Below, in pieces: positions 1 to 7,110 of a DNA stretch of 64,000 nucleotides. Within the stretch, counting starts at the first letter, position 1; every line of letters begins with the position of its first letter. Origin of the DNA: CAYNHF01 sp964397045. Lineage in GTDB: Bacteria; Actinomycetota; Acidimicrobiia; Spongiisociales; UBA5794. The notes below the pieces were generated by a model that worked only from the letters and a program-made list of their open reading frames with translations, was not told the DNA's origin and made no database searches. Location: NCBI GenBank assembly GCA_964397045.1, contig CAYNHF010000027.1, positions 1-64,000 of the forward strand, written 5' to 3'. The position numbers and the translations under genes are program-made.

Positions 1-267
1 GAGGCGCTTGACATGATTCAGGCCATGAGCACCGGCCACGACGGTTCGATGTCGACAGTGCATGCCAACACACCTGCGGAGGCGCTGTGGCGGCTCGAGA
101 CTCTGTCGCTCTCTGGGGAGAGTCGCGTGGCGGAGATCACCGTTCGTCGGCAGCTTCTCGCCGCGCTCGATGTGATCGTGCAGGTGGAACGCAGGGAAGG
201 GCGGCGCCGGGTGTGCTCCATCGGCACGGTCGATGCCGACGGCTTCGTAGAGGTCTACTCGTGTTGA
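1..267 (+). CDS. tadA: TadA/CpaF secretion ATPase, C-terminal part (cut by window edge)
   Basis: Only the last 88 codons lie in the window; the frame is open from base 1, so the gene starts upstream. The visible part carries the family signature EALDMIQAMSTGHDGS followed by STVHANTPAEAL, which is the Walker-B-adjacent and His-box region of CpaF/TadA hexameric ATPases. These power assembly of Tad/Flp pili at the inner face of the membrane. The stop codon overlaps the GTG of tadB, and tadC, a pilin and TadE-like genes follow, so this is the end of a Tad pilus operon. Family call is firm; the rest of the protein cannot be seen. Confidence 0.9.
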   Translation, partial: EALDMIQAMSTGHDGSMSTVHANTPAEALWRLETLSLSGESRVAEITVRRQLLAALDVIVQVERREGRRRVCSIGTVDADGFVEVYSC

Positions 268-941
268 TCGCGCTGCTGCTTGCGGCCGGCCTGGTGGCGG
301 GCGCTCCGTTCTGGGTCGTCATGGCGGGCTCGGTTGTGGTGCTCGAGCCGATAGTGGGTCTGGGCGGGCTGGGTGGAGCGGTGGTGGTCGCCCTGTACGG
401 TCGGCTGCGGGAACGTCGCAAAGGAGTGGGGGGCGAGACGGCGTTCTTCAACGCGATGGCATCCGAACTGCGGGCGGGTGCTTCGCTTCGGATCGCTCTG
501 GGATCGGCCGCGGCACGCGCTCCTGAGCTGGGTCTCGATGCGGCGGGTCGCCAGGCAGCCGCCGGGCGGCCCGCAGACACCGTCGCTGCTGAGCTCATCC
601 ACGGCTTGCCCAGAAACGGCCGACTGGCCGGTGCCGCGTTCTCGCTGGCGGCAGAGACGGGAGCCAGAGCAGCAGATGTTTTCGAGACGCTGGCGCAGCG
701 ATCTGTGGGCCTCGACGAGCTCAGCAGGGAGCGCAACACGCTCACCGCCCAGGCCCGGATGTCGGCACTGGTGGTCGGTGGCGCACCGGTGGTGCTGCTG
801 ATCGCGCTGGTCGCCACCGGTCGGGCCCAGACACTGTTGGAAGCCGGCCCTGTGGGGTGGGGGATCGCGATCGTGGGTGGAGGGCTGGAACTGGCGGGAC
901 TCGGCGCGGTAGCAGTGATGTTGTGGCGGGCAAGTCGATGA
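261..941 (+). CDS. tadB: TadB-like pilus assembly membrane protein
   Basis: Type II secretion F-domain inner-membrane platform protein of the Tad system. I chose the GTG at 261 because it overlaps the tadA stop and opens directly on a hydrophobic segment (VLIALLLAAGLVAGAPFWVV); a longer reading from 87 would run far into tadA. The 226-residue product has two N-terminal hydrophobic stretches, a soluble middle with alternating helices, then the typical ERNTLTAQARMSA helix followed by two C-terminal membrane segments. It is shorter than the usual 280-320 residues of TadB, as in many compact actinobacterial Tad loci. Its stop overlaps the start of tadC (ATGA), so translation is probably coupled. 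Confidence 0.8.
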   Translation: MLIALLLAAGLVAGAPFWVVMAGSVVVLEPIVGLGGLGGAVVVALYGRLRERRKGVGGETAFFNAMASELRAGASLRIALGSAAARAPELGLDAAGRQAAAGRPADTVAAELIHGLPRNGRLAGAAFSLAAETGARAADVFETLAQRSVGLDELSRERNTLTAQARMSALVVGGAPVVLLIALVATGRAQTLLEAGPVGWGIAIVGGGLELAGLGAVAVMLWRASR

Positions 942-1564
942 GTGTCTTGCTGACAGTGCTCCTGCTGGGAGGGGTGGGGCTGGGGTTGCGCCGGTTCGGG
1001 CTGCATTGGTCGGCCGGCGGGGTGGTGGTTGCCGCCGGGTTGCTCTGGGTCCCGGTCCCGACGCTGATCTCCGTCTGCGGCCTCACGGCTCTGCTGGTCA
1101 GACGAAGGCTGGTGGAGCGCAGGGACGAGGAGGCGGCTGCCGTGGCGGACGTGACGGTGTTGGCAGAACTGACGCTTCTCGGATTGAACGCTGGTCTCAC
1201 CTTCTCCAAGGCCCTGGCCCTCGGCTCGGCTCACGTGGTCGGACCGCTGCAGCGAGAGGTCCAGGGCGTGCTGCGTCGGTCGTCCCGGTCTGGTCCCGCG
1301 GTTGCCTTGGGAGCGACTCGGGGGCGGGCCGCCGGTCTGTATCTACTGGCGGCACAAGCGGCTGTGACGGGTGCACCGATCGCGACTGCGGTGCAGTCGT
1401 TCGTCGAGGACCGCAGGGCAGACGAGAGGGCGGTCGCGCTTGCCGCTGCCCGGCGGCTTCCGGTGCGGCTGCTGTTTCCACTGGCGTTGTTGATCCTGCC
1501 CGGGTTCATGGTGCTCACCGTGGGTCCTGCGGTACTGAGTGCAGCGGAGCGCCTGTCTGGGTGA
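938..1564 (+). CDS. tadC: TadC-like pilus assembly membrane protein
   Basis: Second F-domain platform protein of the Tad system, 208 residues. Start ATG at 938 overlaps the tadB stop. It begins with two membrane segments, has a soluble block with LAELTLLGLNAGLTFSKAL typical of TadC, and ends with a pair of hydrophobic helices (LLFPLALLILPGFMVLTVGP). TadB and TadC together form the membrane base on which TadA acts. Family assignment rests on this pattern plus gene order; exact B/C naming follows position in the operon. Confidence 0.78.
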   Translation: MSVLLTVLLLGGVGLGLRRFGLHWSAGGVVVAAGLLWVPVPTLISVCGLTALLVRRRLVERRDEEAAAVADVTVLAELTLLGLNAGLTFSKALALGSAHVVGPLQREVQGVLRRSSRSGPAVALGATRGRAAGLYLLAAQAAVTGAPIATAVQSFVEDRRADERAVALAAARRLPVRLLFPLALLILPGFMVLTVGPAVLSAAERLSG

Positions 1565-1644
1565 CTGCACGCGCTTCCGACGTTGCTGATTTCCGACTTC
1601 CCGCCGTCGTCGGCCGGTAGCCGATCAAGACAGAAAGGAACCTC

Positions 1645-1821
1645 ATGATGTGGTTCGGGAACCTGATGAATCGCGAGGAGGGTCAGGCAACCGCCGAATA
1701 TGCCCTCGTTGTGGTGGCGGCCGCCGCCATTGCGCTTGCTCTGATCATTTGGGCGTCGAGCACCGACGCCCTGTCTTCCCTGTTCGACGCCGTACTTGCC
1801 CGGGTGCGGTCGTACGTCTGA
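1645..1821 (+). CDS. Flp-type small pilin (DUF4244-like)
   Basis: A 58-residue protein. ATG at 1645 (or the adjacent ATG at 1648) is preceded by AGAAAGGA about seven bases upstream. The sequence has a short polar leader ending NREEGQATAEYAL, then a single hydrophobic helix: the class III (prepilin peptidase) signal layout of Flp pilins, with Glu at position +5 after the Gly-Gln cleavage zone. It is the likely main subunit of the pilus made by the upstream tadABC genes. Other actinobacterial Tad loci have similar short proteins at this position. Confidence 0.8.
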   Translation: MMWFGNLMNREEGQATAEYALVVVAAAAIALALIIWASSTDALSSLFDAVLARVRSYV

Positions 1822-2185
1822 TCGCTCCCGGCAGCGGGGAAGTGCGGTAATGGAGTTCGCCCTCGTGCTGCCCCTCATTCTCTTGCTGGTGTTGGGGGTG
1901 GTCGAGGTTGCGGTCGCGGCTCGCACCCAGCTCGAGGTTGTGAGCGCTGCTCGGGTCGGAGCTCGCGAGGCGGCCGCGGCCCCCGACCCGGCTCGCGCCT
2001 CTGCCGCAGTGAGAGCCGAATTGGGGCCGTCCGGATCGCGGGCTCGGATCGAGGTGACGCGCCCGCATGTCGTTGGAGCGCGTGCCGAGGTGGTGGTGCG
2101 GCTCCCCCATCGGGTGGCCGCGCCGATCTTCGGCGGTTTCACCGTCGAGCTGAGGGCCAGGGCAACGATGCGCGTGGAACAGTGA
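1796..2185 (+). CDS. TadE-like pseudopilin
   Basis: TadE family minor pilin. The hallmark GSAVMEFALVLPLILLLVLGV is a short basic leader, Glu five residues into the hydrophobic helix, then a long helix. The rest is a small soluble domain with Ala/Arg-rich segments. The basic leader RSRQRGSAV lies upstream of the only ATG (1850), so I extended to the in-frame TTG at 1796, which overlaps the pilin gene; the true start is uncertain within this 54-base stretch. Overlap with the next gene at 2182 indicates one transcript. Confidence 0.75.
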   Translation: MPGCGRTSDRSRQRGSAVMEFALVLPLILLLVLGVVEVAVAARTQLEVVSAARVGAREAAAAPDPARASAAVRAELGPSGSRARIEVTRPHVVGARAEVVVRLPHRVAAPIFGGFTVELRARATMRVEQ

Positions 2186-2610
2186 GGGAGCGGGGAGCCG
2201 TCACCCCCGTCCTGCTGGCGGTGGGTGCGTTGTTGGTGGTTCTGGCGATGCTGTTGGCCGACGTAGGCGGGTTTCTGGCCGCGAGGCAGCAGGCAGCAGG
2301 CGCCGCAGACGCGGCGGCGTTGGCCGCGGCTCCGGTGACGTTTCGGCCGTTCGGAGCTCGTGGCTCTCCCACTCGCGAAGCTGCGAGGTTCGCCGCGGCA
2401 AACGGTGCGTCGCTGGTGTGGTGCCGGTGTACGGTGGATCGAAGCTGGCGAACCCGTGAGGTGGAAGTGCTCGTGCAACGATCGGTAGACCTCATCTTGC
2501 TGGGTCGTCGCCGTATCAGAGTGCGGAGTCGTGCCCAGTTCGCACCAACTCGGTTGGTGGGAGGCGCGGCGTCTGCATCTCCGTCGAAGTCGAGTCCGCT
2601 GCCGCGGTGA
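2182..2610 (+). CDS. Helicase/secretion-neighbourhood TadE-like protein
   Basis: 142 residues beginning RERGAVTPVLLAVGALLVVLA, then LAARQQAAGAADAAALAAA. This matches the actinobacterial family known as the helicase/secretion neighbourhood TadE-like protein, related to TadG: one N-terminal membrane helix and an Ala-rich segment. GTG at 2182 overlaps the previous stop. In many actinobacteria this gene sits next to a DEAH-type helicase; here the matching helicase is about 4.5 kb away on the opposite strand (7111-9372), with regulatory genes inserted between them. The C-terminal 60 residues are Arg/Ser-rich and not recognisable. Confidence 0.72.
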   Translation: MRERGAVTPVLLAVGALLVVLAMLLADVGGFLAARQQAAGAADAAALAAAPVTFRPFGARGSPTREAARFAAANGASLVWCRCTVDRSWRTREVEVLVQRSVDLILLGRRRIRVRSRAQFAPTRLVGGAASASPSKSSPLPR

Positions 2611-2845
2611 TTGAGGGACTGGTTCCGCGGATGTGGTGCCGGGCGCGCGAGAGGTGGAAGCCGAGGCCTCCCCTCTCGCGGTCCCCATGCGAGAACCGGT
2701 TCCAATTGTGTATGTCCGCCGGCATCCGATTCCGGACACCCACGCTCCACTGTCCGGGCTTGCGCCGAAGAGGACATATACCGGCGAGGTGCCCTCATCC
2801 AGGGGGCCTTCGTATAGGTTCAGAAGCGATGACCAGAGAGAAGTC

Positions 2846-3403
2846 ATGGCACAGTCTCCAATCCATGATCCAGAGTTCCGACGCATCTACGACGAGAGCT
2901 TTGCGGCAATCCGCAGCTACTGCATCCGCCGGCTGTCGCTGGCCGACGCCAACGACGCGGTCTCGGAGGTCTACATGGTCGCCTGGCGGAAACGATCTTC
3001 GATCCCTCGGGAGTCTTTGCCTTGGCTGTATGGAGTGGCCCGCAATGTCGTGCGCAATACGCAAAGGTCGGCTCGCCGGTCGCTGCGCACTTCGGCCCGG
3101 GCCCAGGCCGAACCGGTCTATCCCGGGCCAGGCGCCGACGTGGTGGTCGTGCGCAACGCGGACGACGACGCACTGGTGCGCGCGCTGGAGAGCCTCCGGA
3201 ACGCGGACCAAGAGGTGCTCCGGCTGCGGGCTTGGGAAGGGCTCAGCGCACCTCAGATTGCCCAAGTTGTCGGCTGTTCCCCAGCAGCCGCGGAGAAGCG
3301 GCTGTCTCGAGCGATGAAGCGACTCGAAGCAGCCGTCTTGCCATCACAAGGAAGCCTCCATGCGGCCGGAAAGGAGGTCAGCGATGAACACGGAGCTGCT
3401 TGA
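2846..3403 (+). CDS. ECF-type RNA polymerase sigma factor
   Basis: 185 residues with sigma region 2 at about 10-60 (FAAIRSYCIRRLSLADANDA, then VYMVAWRKR) and region 4 at about 115-165 (LRLRAWEGLSAPQIAQVVGC, a helix-turn-helix, then KRLSRAMKRLEA). The ATG at 2846 is preferred over in-frame codons further up because it places region 2 near the N-terminus as in other ECF factors and follows a GAGAGAAG stretch. It overlaps the next gene by 20 bases, and that gene encodes a one-helix membrane protein, so the two probably act as a sigma/anti-sigma-like pair. The target genes are unknown. Confidence 0.85.
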   Translation: MAQSPIHDPEFRRIYDESFAAIRSYCIRRLSLADANDAVSEVYMVAWRKRSSIPRESLPWLYGVARNVVRNTQRSARRSLRTSARAQAEPVYPGPGADVVVVRNADDDALVRALESLRNADQEVLRLRAWEGLSAPQIAQVVGCSPAAAEKRLSRAMKRLEAAVLPSQGSLHAAGKEVSDEHGAA

Positions 3404-4340
3404 ACGGCTGAGCGGCATCAACCCCCATCCGGTTGACGTCGAGGCACGTGCAGGTGCGGTAACGGCCATCGCCGTCCTCCACGACATCGAACGGAGAATG
3501 GGAATGCAGACTCAGGAATTGACACAGCCGACGACGCCGAAACGTCGTCGCGGAGTGCTGGTGGCGCTGGCCGCCTTCGCGGTGGTCGCGCTGGTTGGTG
3601 CCGCCCTTGCGATCGCCTCGGTCGCCGGCGGCGGAGACGTGCCGCCAGGCACCATCGACGCTTCAACCACAACGATTGAGGCAGCGCCTTCAACCACGGC
3701 CGCTCCACCCGTTACTGCGGCGCCGACAACCACCTCCCTGGCCACGACAACGACGACGATTCCCGCCGAGGTGCGTACCGCGGCTGCGACGAACGCTATT
3801 GCGGCGATGAACGCTCAGGATTCGGATGCCCTGGCGGCACTGCTTGCGCCTAATGCACTCCTGCGGGGGGGCTTCATGCGCTCCTCCGCCGCTGAGGTGC
3901 CGTCACGCACTTCCTTCGAGGTAGTTGCCCGACTGCTGGAACTCGAGTACGCCCTTGGCACAGAATGGGAGATCACAGGATGCGAGGTCGGTGCGGTGGA
4001 TCGGGTGTCTTGCGCGATATCGGCGACGTCGGACTTCCACGAAGCACTCGGTTTCGAACCCTGGGGTGGGGAACTAGTGCTCGTGCTGGCTCCGGATGGT
4101 GAGATCATGATCCTCGACCTAGTGCTGGACAGATCGGTGATTGGCCTGTTTCGTGATTCTGGGGGCCCACCTGGATGGACGAAGCCGCTGCAGCCCTTTG
4201 CGTCCTGGGTCGAGCGCAATCACCCAGGCGACCTCGAGTCGATGGTCCGAAATGAGTACCTGTACCCCCGATCGGATAGCAGAGCCGTTGAGTTGTGGGC
4301 GGAGTATGTATCCGAGTTCCTAGCCAGTCTGGAGAGCTGA
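3384..4340 (+). CDS. Membrane protein partner of the ECF sigma factor
   Basis: Start ATG at 3384 follows a perfect AAAGGAGG ribosome-binding site located inside the sigma gene. The 318-residue product has a cytoplasmic N-terminus of about 55 residues, a basic stop (KRRR) and one membrane helix at about 57-81, a Thr/Ala-rich linker to about 125, then a roughly 190-residue extracellular domain that looks like a SnoaL/NTF2-type cone fold (alternating acidic loops and aromatic strands). No zinc HxxxCxxC motif is present, so it is not a ZAS anti-sigma factor. Regulation of the upstream sigma factor by its N-terminal tail is inferred from gene overlap and topology only. Confidence 0.6.
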   Translation: MNTELLERLSGINPHPVDVEARAGAVTAIAVLHDIERRMGMQTQELTQPTTPKRRRGVLVALAAFAVVALVGAALAIASVAGGGDVPPGTIDASTTTIEAAPSTTAAPPVTAAPTTTSLATTTTTIPAEVRTAAATNAIAAMNAQDSDALAALLAPNALLRGGFMRSSAAEVPSRTSFEVVARLLELEYALGTEWEITGCEVGAVDRVSCAISATSDFHEALGFEPWGGELVLVLAPDGEIMILDLVLDRSVIGLFRDSGGPPGWTKPLQPFASWVERNHPGDLESMVRNEYLYPRSDSRAVELWAEYVSEFLASLES

Positions 4341-4529
4341 GCAAGCCTGCGGCTGTCGGCCATCTGAGGTGCTCGGCCGCGAAGCCGGGAGGGATGCTCG
4401 TGTCCTTCTCGGCTTCATGCTGCATCCTCGCGGTGGCTGGCATCATGAAAGCTTCACGCTCGTCCACCTCGAGGTTCCACACTGAGATGGTCTGCTGAGG
4501 GCTAACAACCTCACGAGAAAGCGTGAATC

Positions 4530-5147
4530 ATGATCATCAAGTTTCTAGCGGCAACTGGCCTCTTCCTCGTAGTCCTCGTTCCGATCGGGGTTGCCTCCGC
4601 GTCCGGCGGTGATGACGCGCCACTCCAGGCCCAGGAACTCGCCTCGGCTACGGTGCAGACCCAGGCCGCGGTGCAAACGCAGGCCACCGTGTGCGACGGG
4701 ACCTGTGACGGCGCAGGCCGCGGCGCCGGTGCGGGCCGTGGCGCTGGTGCAGCGCACCAGGCGCAACTCGATGGCGCAGGGAACCGGTTCGGAATGGCGA
4801 ACGGGGCGGGCGCCGATCGGGCGGCCGGAGTTGCCGCACAAGGTGCGCGGGGCGCCGGTCCGCGCGATGGCACTGGTCCGATCCACGAAGGCCCGCGCGA
4901 CGGAACCGGGAATCGCTTCGGCCTGGCCGTTGCGGCCGGCAACGGTGCCGGAGCTTCCGGGGGAGCGAACGCAGCAGGTCCTGCCGGTGTTGGGCCACGC
5001 GACGGCTCAGGTCCGCTTCATGTTGGGCCTGCGGATGGCACGGGAAACCGCTACGGGGTCGCCAACGGCACGGTGTCGCCTGACGATGGCACGGTGTGTG
5101 ACGGCACGCGGCGGCACGCTCCGAATGCAGCTGCTCCCACCAGCTGA
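4530..5147 (+). CDS. Secreted Gly/Ala-rich DG-repeat protein
   Basis: 205 residues: signal peptide at about 1-24 (FLAATGLFLVVLVPIGVASA), then low-complexity Gly/Ala/Arg sequence. Imperfect repeats are visible: DGAGNRFGMA at 81-90, PRDGTGPIHEGPRDGTGNRF at 111-130, and PRDGSGPLHVGPADGTGNRY at 156-175. Cys occurs only in CDGTCDG (55-61) and CDGT (190-193), suggesting a disulfide or metal site flanking the repeats. The Asp-Gly-x-Gly units could bind calcium or another cation, but this is a guess. A Rho-independent terminator follows at once and a two-component system lies immediately downstream. I do not recognise the family. Confidence 0.7.
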   Translation: MIIKFLAATGLFLVVLVPIGVASASGGDDAPLQAQELASATVQTQAAVQTQATVCDGTCDGAGRGAGAGRGAGAAHQAQLDGAGNRFGMANGAGADRAAGVAAQGARGAGPRDGTGPIHEGPRDGTGNRFGLAVAAGNGAGASGGANAAGPAGVGPRDGSGPLHVGPADGTGNRYGVANGTVSPDDGTVCDGTRRHAPNAAAPTS

Positions 5148-5173
5148 CGCGATTCGCAGCCCACTCGCTGGAG

Positions 5174-5207
5174 ACGGGCATTCGGCCCTAGGGTCGAATG
5201 CCCGTTT
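5174..5207 (+). terminator. Rho-independent terminator after the DG-repeat gene
   Basis: A perfect 11-bp inverted repeat (ACGGGCATTCG and CGAATGCCCGT) with a 10-base loop, followed by a short T run. It lies 27 bases after the repeat-protein stop and ends 17 bases before the response-regulator ATG, so it separates the two transcripts. Confidence 0.75.
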
Positions 5208-5223
5208 CCCCTAGGTTGACCGG

Positions 5224-5919
5224 ATGTCGACGCATACCGTGCTCGTCGTCGATGATGAGCCGAAGATCCGGGAAGTGGTGGTGGCGCATCTGGAGGCCGA
5301 GGGCTTCGACGTGGCGGAACGGGCAGACGGAGAGAGTGCCGTCACTGCAGTTCGTGAGCTGGCACCGGAGGTTGTGGTTCTCGATGTCATGATGCCCGGC
5401 ATCGACGGCATCGAGGTGCTTCGTCGTATCCGGACCTTTTCAGATGCCTACGTGATCCTGCTCACGGCGAAGGCAGAGGAGATCGACAAGCTGATTGGCC
5501 TGTCCGTCGGTGCAGATGACTACATGACGAAGCCATTCAGCTCGCGCGAGCTGTCAGCCCGAGTTCATGCGGTCCTTCGTCGTAGCAGGCAGCCGGGGGC
5601 GGGACCGGACCCCGATACCCTCCGCTTTGATGGGCTACAGATCGATCGAGCGAAGCGGATCGTGGTCCGCGAATCGGGCGAGATCGATCTCAGTGCCCTC
5701 GAGTTCGATCTCCTCGTCGCCCTGGCCGAAGCACCCGGCAGGGTGTACACCCGTCGCCAACTCATCGACCGGGTGTGGGGCTGGGATTTCTTCGGCGATG
5801 AACGAGTGGTGGATGTGCACGTCCGGTCGCTGCGCGCCGCGCTCGGAGATGACGCCTCGGATCCGAGAGTCATCGGAACCGTTCGAGGTGTCGGCTACAA
5901 ATTCCTTCCGACACCATGA
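5224..5919 (+). CDS. OmpR-family response regulator
   Basis: 231 residues. N-terminal receiver domain with acidic pocket DDE (10-12), phospho-acceptor Asp54 in VVVLDVMMPGIDG, the LLTAK Thr switch, and Lys in TKPF; C-terminal winged-helix domain from about 130 with the typical LDLSALEFDLL-like segment and VWGWDFFGDERVVDVHVRSL. It would bind DNA after phosphorylation by the kinase encoded by the overlapping gene (ATGA at 5916). The preceding secreted repeat protein is a plausible target or ligand because of its position only. Confidence 0.93.
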   Translation: MSTHTVLVVDDEPKIREVVVAHLEAEGFDVAERADGESAVTAVRELAPEVVVLDVMMPGIDGIEVLRRIRTFSDAYVILLTAKAEEIDKLIGLSVGADDYMTKPFSSRELSARVHAVLRRSRQPGAGPDPDTLRFDGLQIDRAKRIVVRESGEIDLSALEFDLLVALAEAPGRVYTRRQLIDRVWGWDFFGDERVVDVHVRSLRAALGDDASDPRVIGTVRGVGYKFLPTP

Positions 5920-7010
5920 CCGGGCGCCTCTGGTTTCGACTGATGATCGCGTTCACCGTGGTGGCCGGTGTCGGCGGGATTGCGGCGTACATCATCGGCA
6001 CCGTGGTTGGCCACGATGCGGTGCGACAGGGACTCCGGCTCGGCCCCGGCGCCGGCAGAGGGAGAGGTGCGCAGGCAGCTCCCGAGACGACGAGCGCGTT
6101 TGACCAGGCCCTCAGCGAAGCATTGTTGTGGGGGGTAGTGGCTGCGATCGCGGTCGGTGTGGTTCTCGCCTTCATCTTCTCCCGACAGTTGGCCCGTCCG
6201 GTAGAGGCGATGCAGGACGGTGCCCGCCGCATGAGCCGCGGCGACTACGAAGTCCGGGTCCCCGTAGGTGGCCCGGTCGAAATCGCAGCACTCGGCGAGG
6301 ACATCAACCGGCTCGCAGGGACTCTCGAGGCGGTCGAAGAGCGCCGAACTCGTCTTCTCTCCGAACTCGCTCACGAGCTGCGTAGCCCGCTGACCGCGAT
6401 CGACGGCTATGTGGAAGGCCTGTTGGACGGGGTCTTCGAGCCGGACCCGCGGGTGTTCGCATCGATCGGTGAGGAGACGGCCCGGCTGCGTCGGCTGGCA
6501 GGCGACCTGACGACGGTGGCACGGGCCGAGGAGGGTGCGCTCGACTACGCCTGGGGCGATGTCGATCTCAACCAGGTCGCCACCCGCGTGGTGGCTCGGC
6601 TGAGCCCGCAGTTCGATGCATCCGGGATCACGATCGATGTTTCAGTGCCGGATCGAGCAACGATGGTGCGAGGAGACGCGGATCGGCTCGATCAGGTTGT
6701 GGCGAATCTGGTCGGCAACGCCCTCGGGCACACGTCCGCAGGGGGAAACGTCATGGTGGTGGTCGGGGGTGCGAGCGATCATGCGGATCTCGTCGTCGAG
6801 GACGACGGGGATGGCATCGACCTCGACGAGATCGATCGCATCTTCGAGCGGTTCTATCGCGCTCCGGGAACCTCACGCGCAGGAAGTGGCCTCGGTTTGA
6901 CCATCGTGCGCGCAGTTGTCGAAGCGCACGGTGGAGCCATCAGTGCGACCTCGGCAGGGGCAGGGCAAGGCGCCACCTTCAAGATGGAGCTGCCGCTGCA
7001 ATCGAAGTGA
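5916..7010 (+). CDS. Sensor histidine kinase (BaeS/MprB-like)
   Basis: 364 residues: membrane helix 1 (about 9-31), a short extracellular loop (about 32-70), helix 2 (about 71-89), HAMP (about 90-142), HisKA with His153 in SELAHELRSPLTAIDGYVEG, and an HATPase domain with N box (VANLVGNALGHT), G1 (DDGDGID), F box (FERFY) and G2 (GSGLGLTIVRAVVEAHGG). The extracellular loop contains GPGAGRGRGAQAA, close in composition to the secreted DG-repeat protein encoded just upstream. Start ATG overlaps the response-regulator stop, so the two are co-translated. Signal unknown. Confidence 0.92.
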   Translation: MTGRLWFRLMIAFTVVAGVGGIAAYIIGTVVGHDAVRQGLRLGPGAGRGRGAQAAPETTSAFDQALSEALLWGVVAAIAVGVVLAFIFSRQLARPVEAMQDGARRMSRGDYEVRVPVGGPVEIAALGEDINRLAGTLEAVEERRTRLLSELAHELRSPLTAIDGYVEGLLDGVFEPDPRVFASIGEETARLRRLAGDLTTVARAEEGALDYAWGDVDLNQVATRVVARLSPQFDASGITIDVSVPDRATMVRGDADRLDQVVANLVGNALGHTSAGGNVMVVVGGASDHADLVVEDDGDGIDLDEIDRIFERFYRAPGTSRAGSGLGLTIVRAVVEAHGGAISATSAGAGQGATFKMELPLQSK

Positions 7011-7110
7011 GCCCGCGACGATCGACCGCGCCAGTCGGCCCGCCATCCAGCCGATGCAGCTCTTCCACGAGCAGCACATGCAAGCCCGTCCCACCCGCGG
7101 TCCACAACCC

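Noticed and set aside
1231..2886. Long minus-strand open frame (551 codons) opposite the tad genes
   Set aside because: Arg/Ser/Pro-rich with no motif; it mirrors tadC, pilin and TadE coding sequence, as expected in GC-rich DNA.
3640..3780. Thr/Ala/Pro-rich short repeats that look like a tandem array
   Set aside because: They encode the Thr-rich linker of a membrane protein, a common feature here, not a DNA repeat element or CRISPR.
4295..4498. Short plus-strand frame (67 codons) between the sigma partner and the DG-repeat gene
   Set aside because: Overlaps the end of a real gene in another frame, Ser/Cys-rich, no ribosome site.
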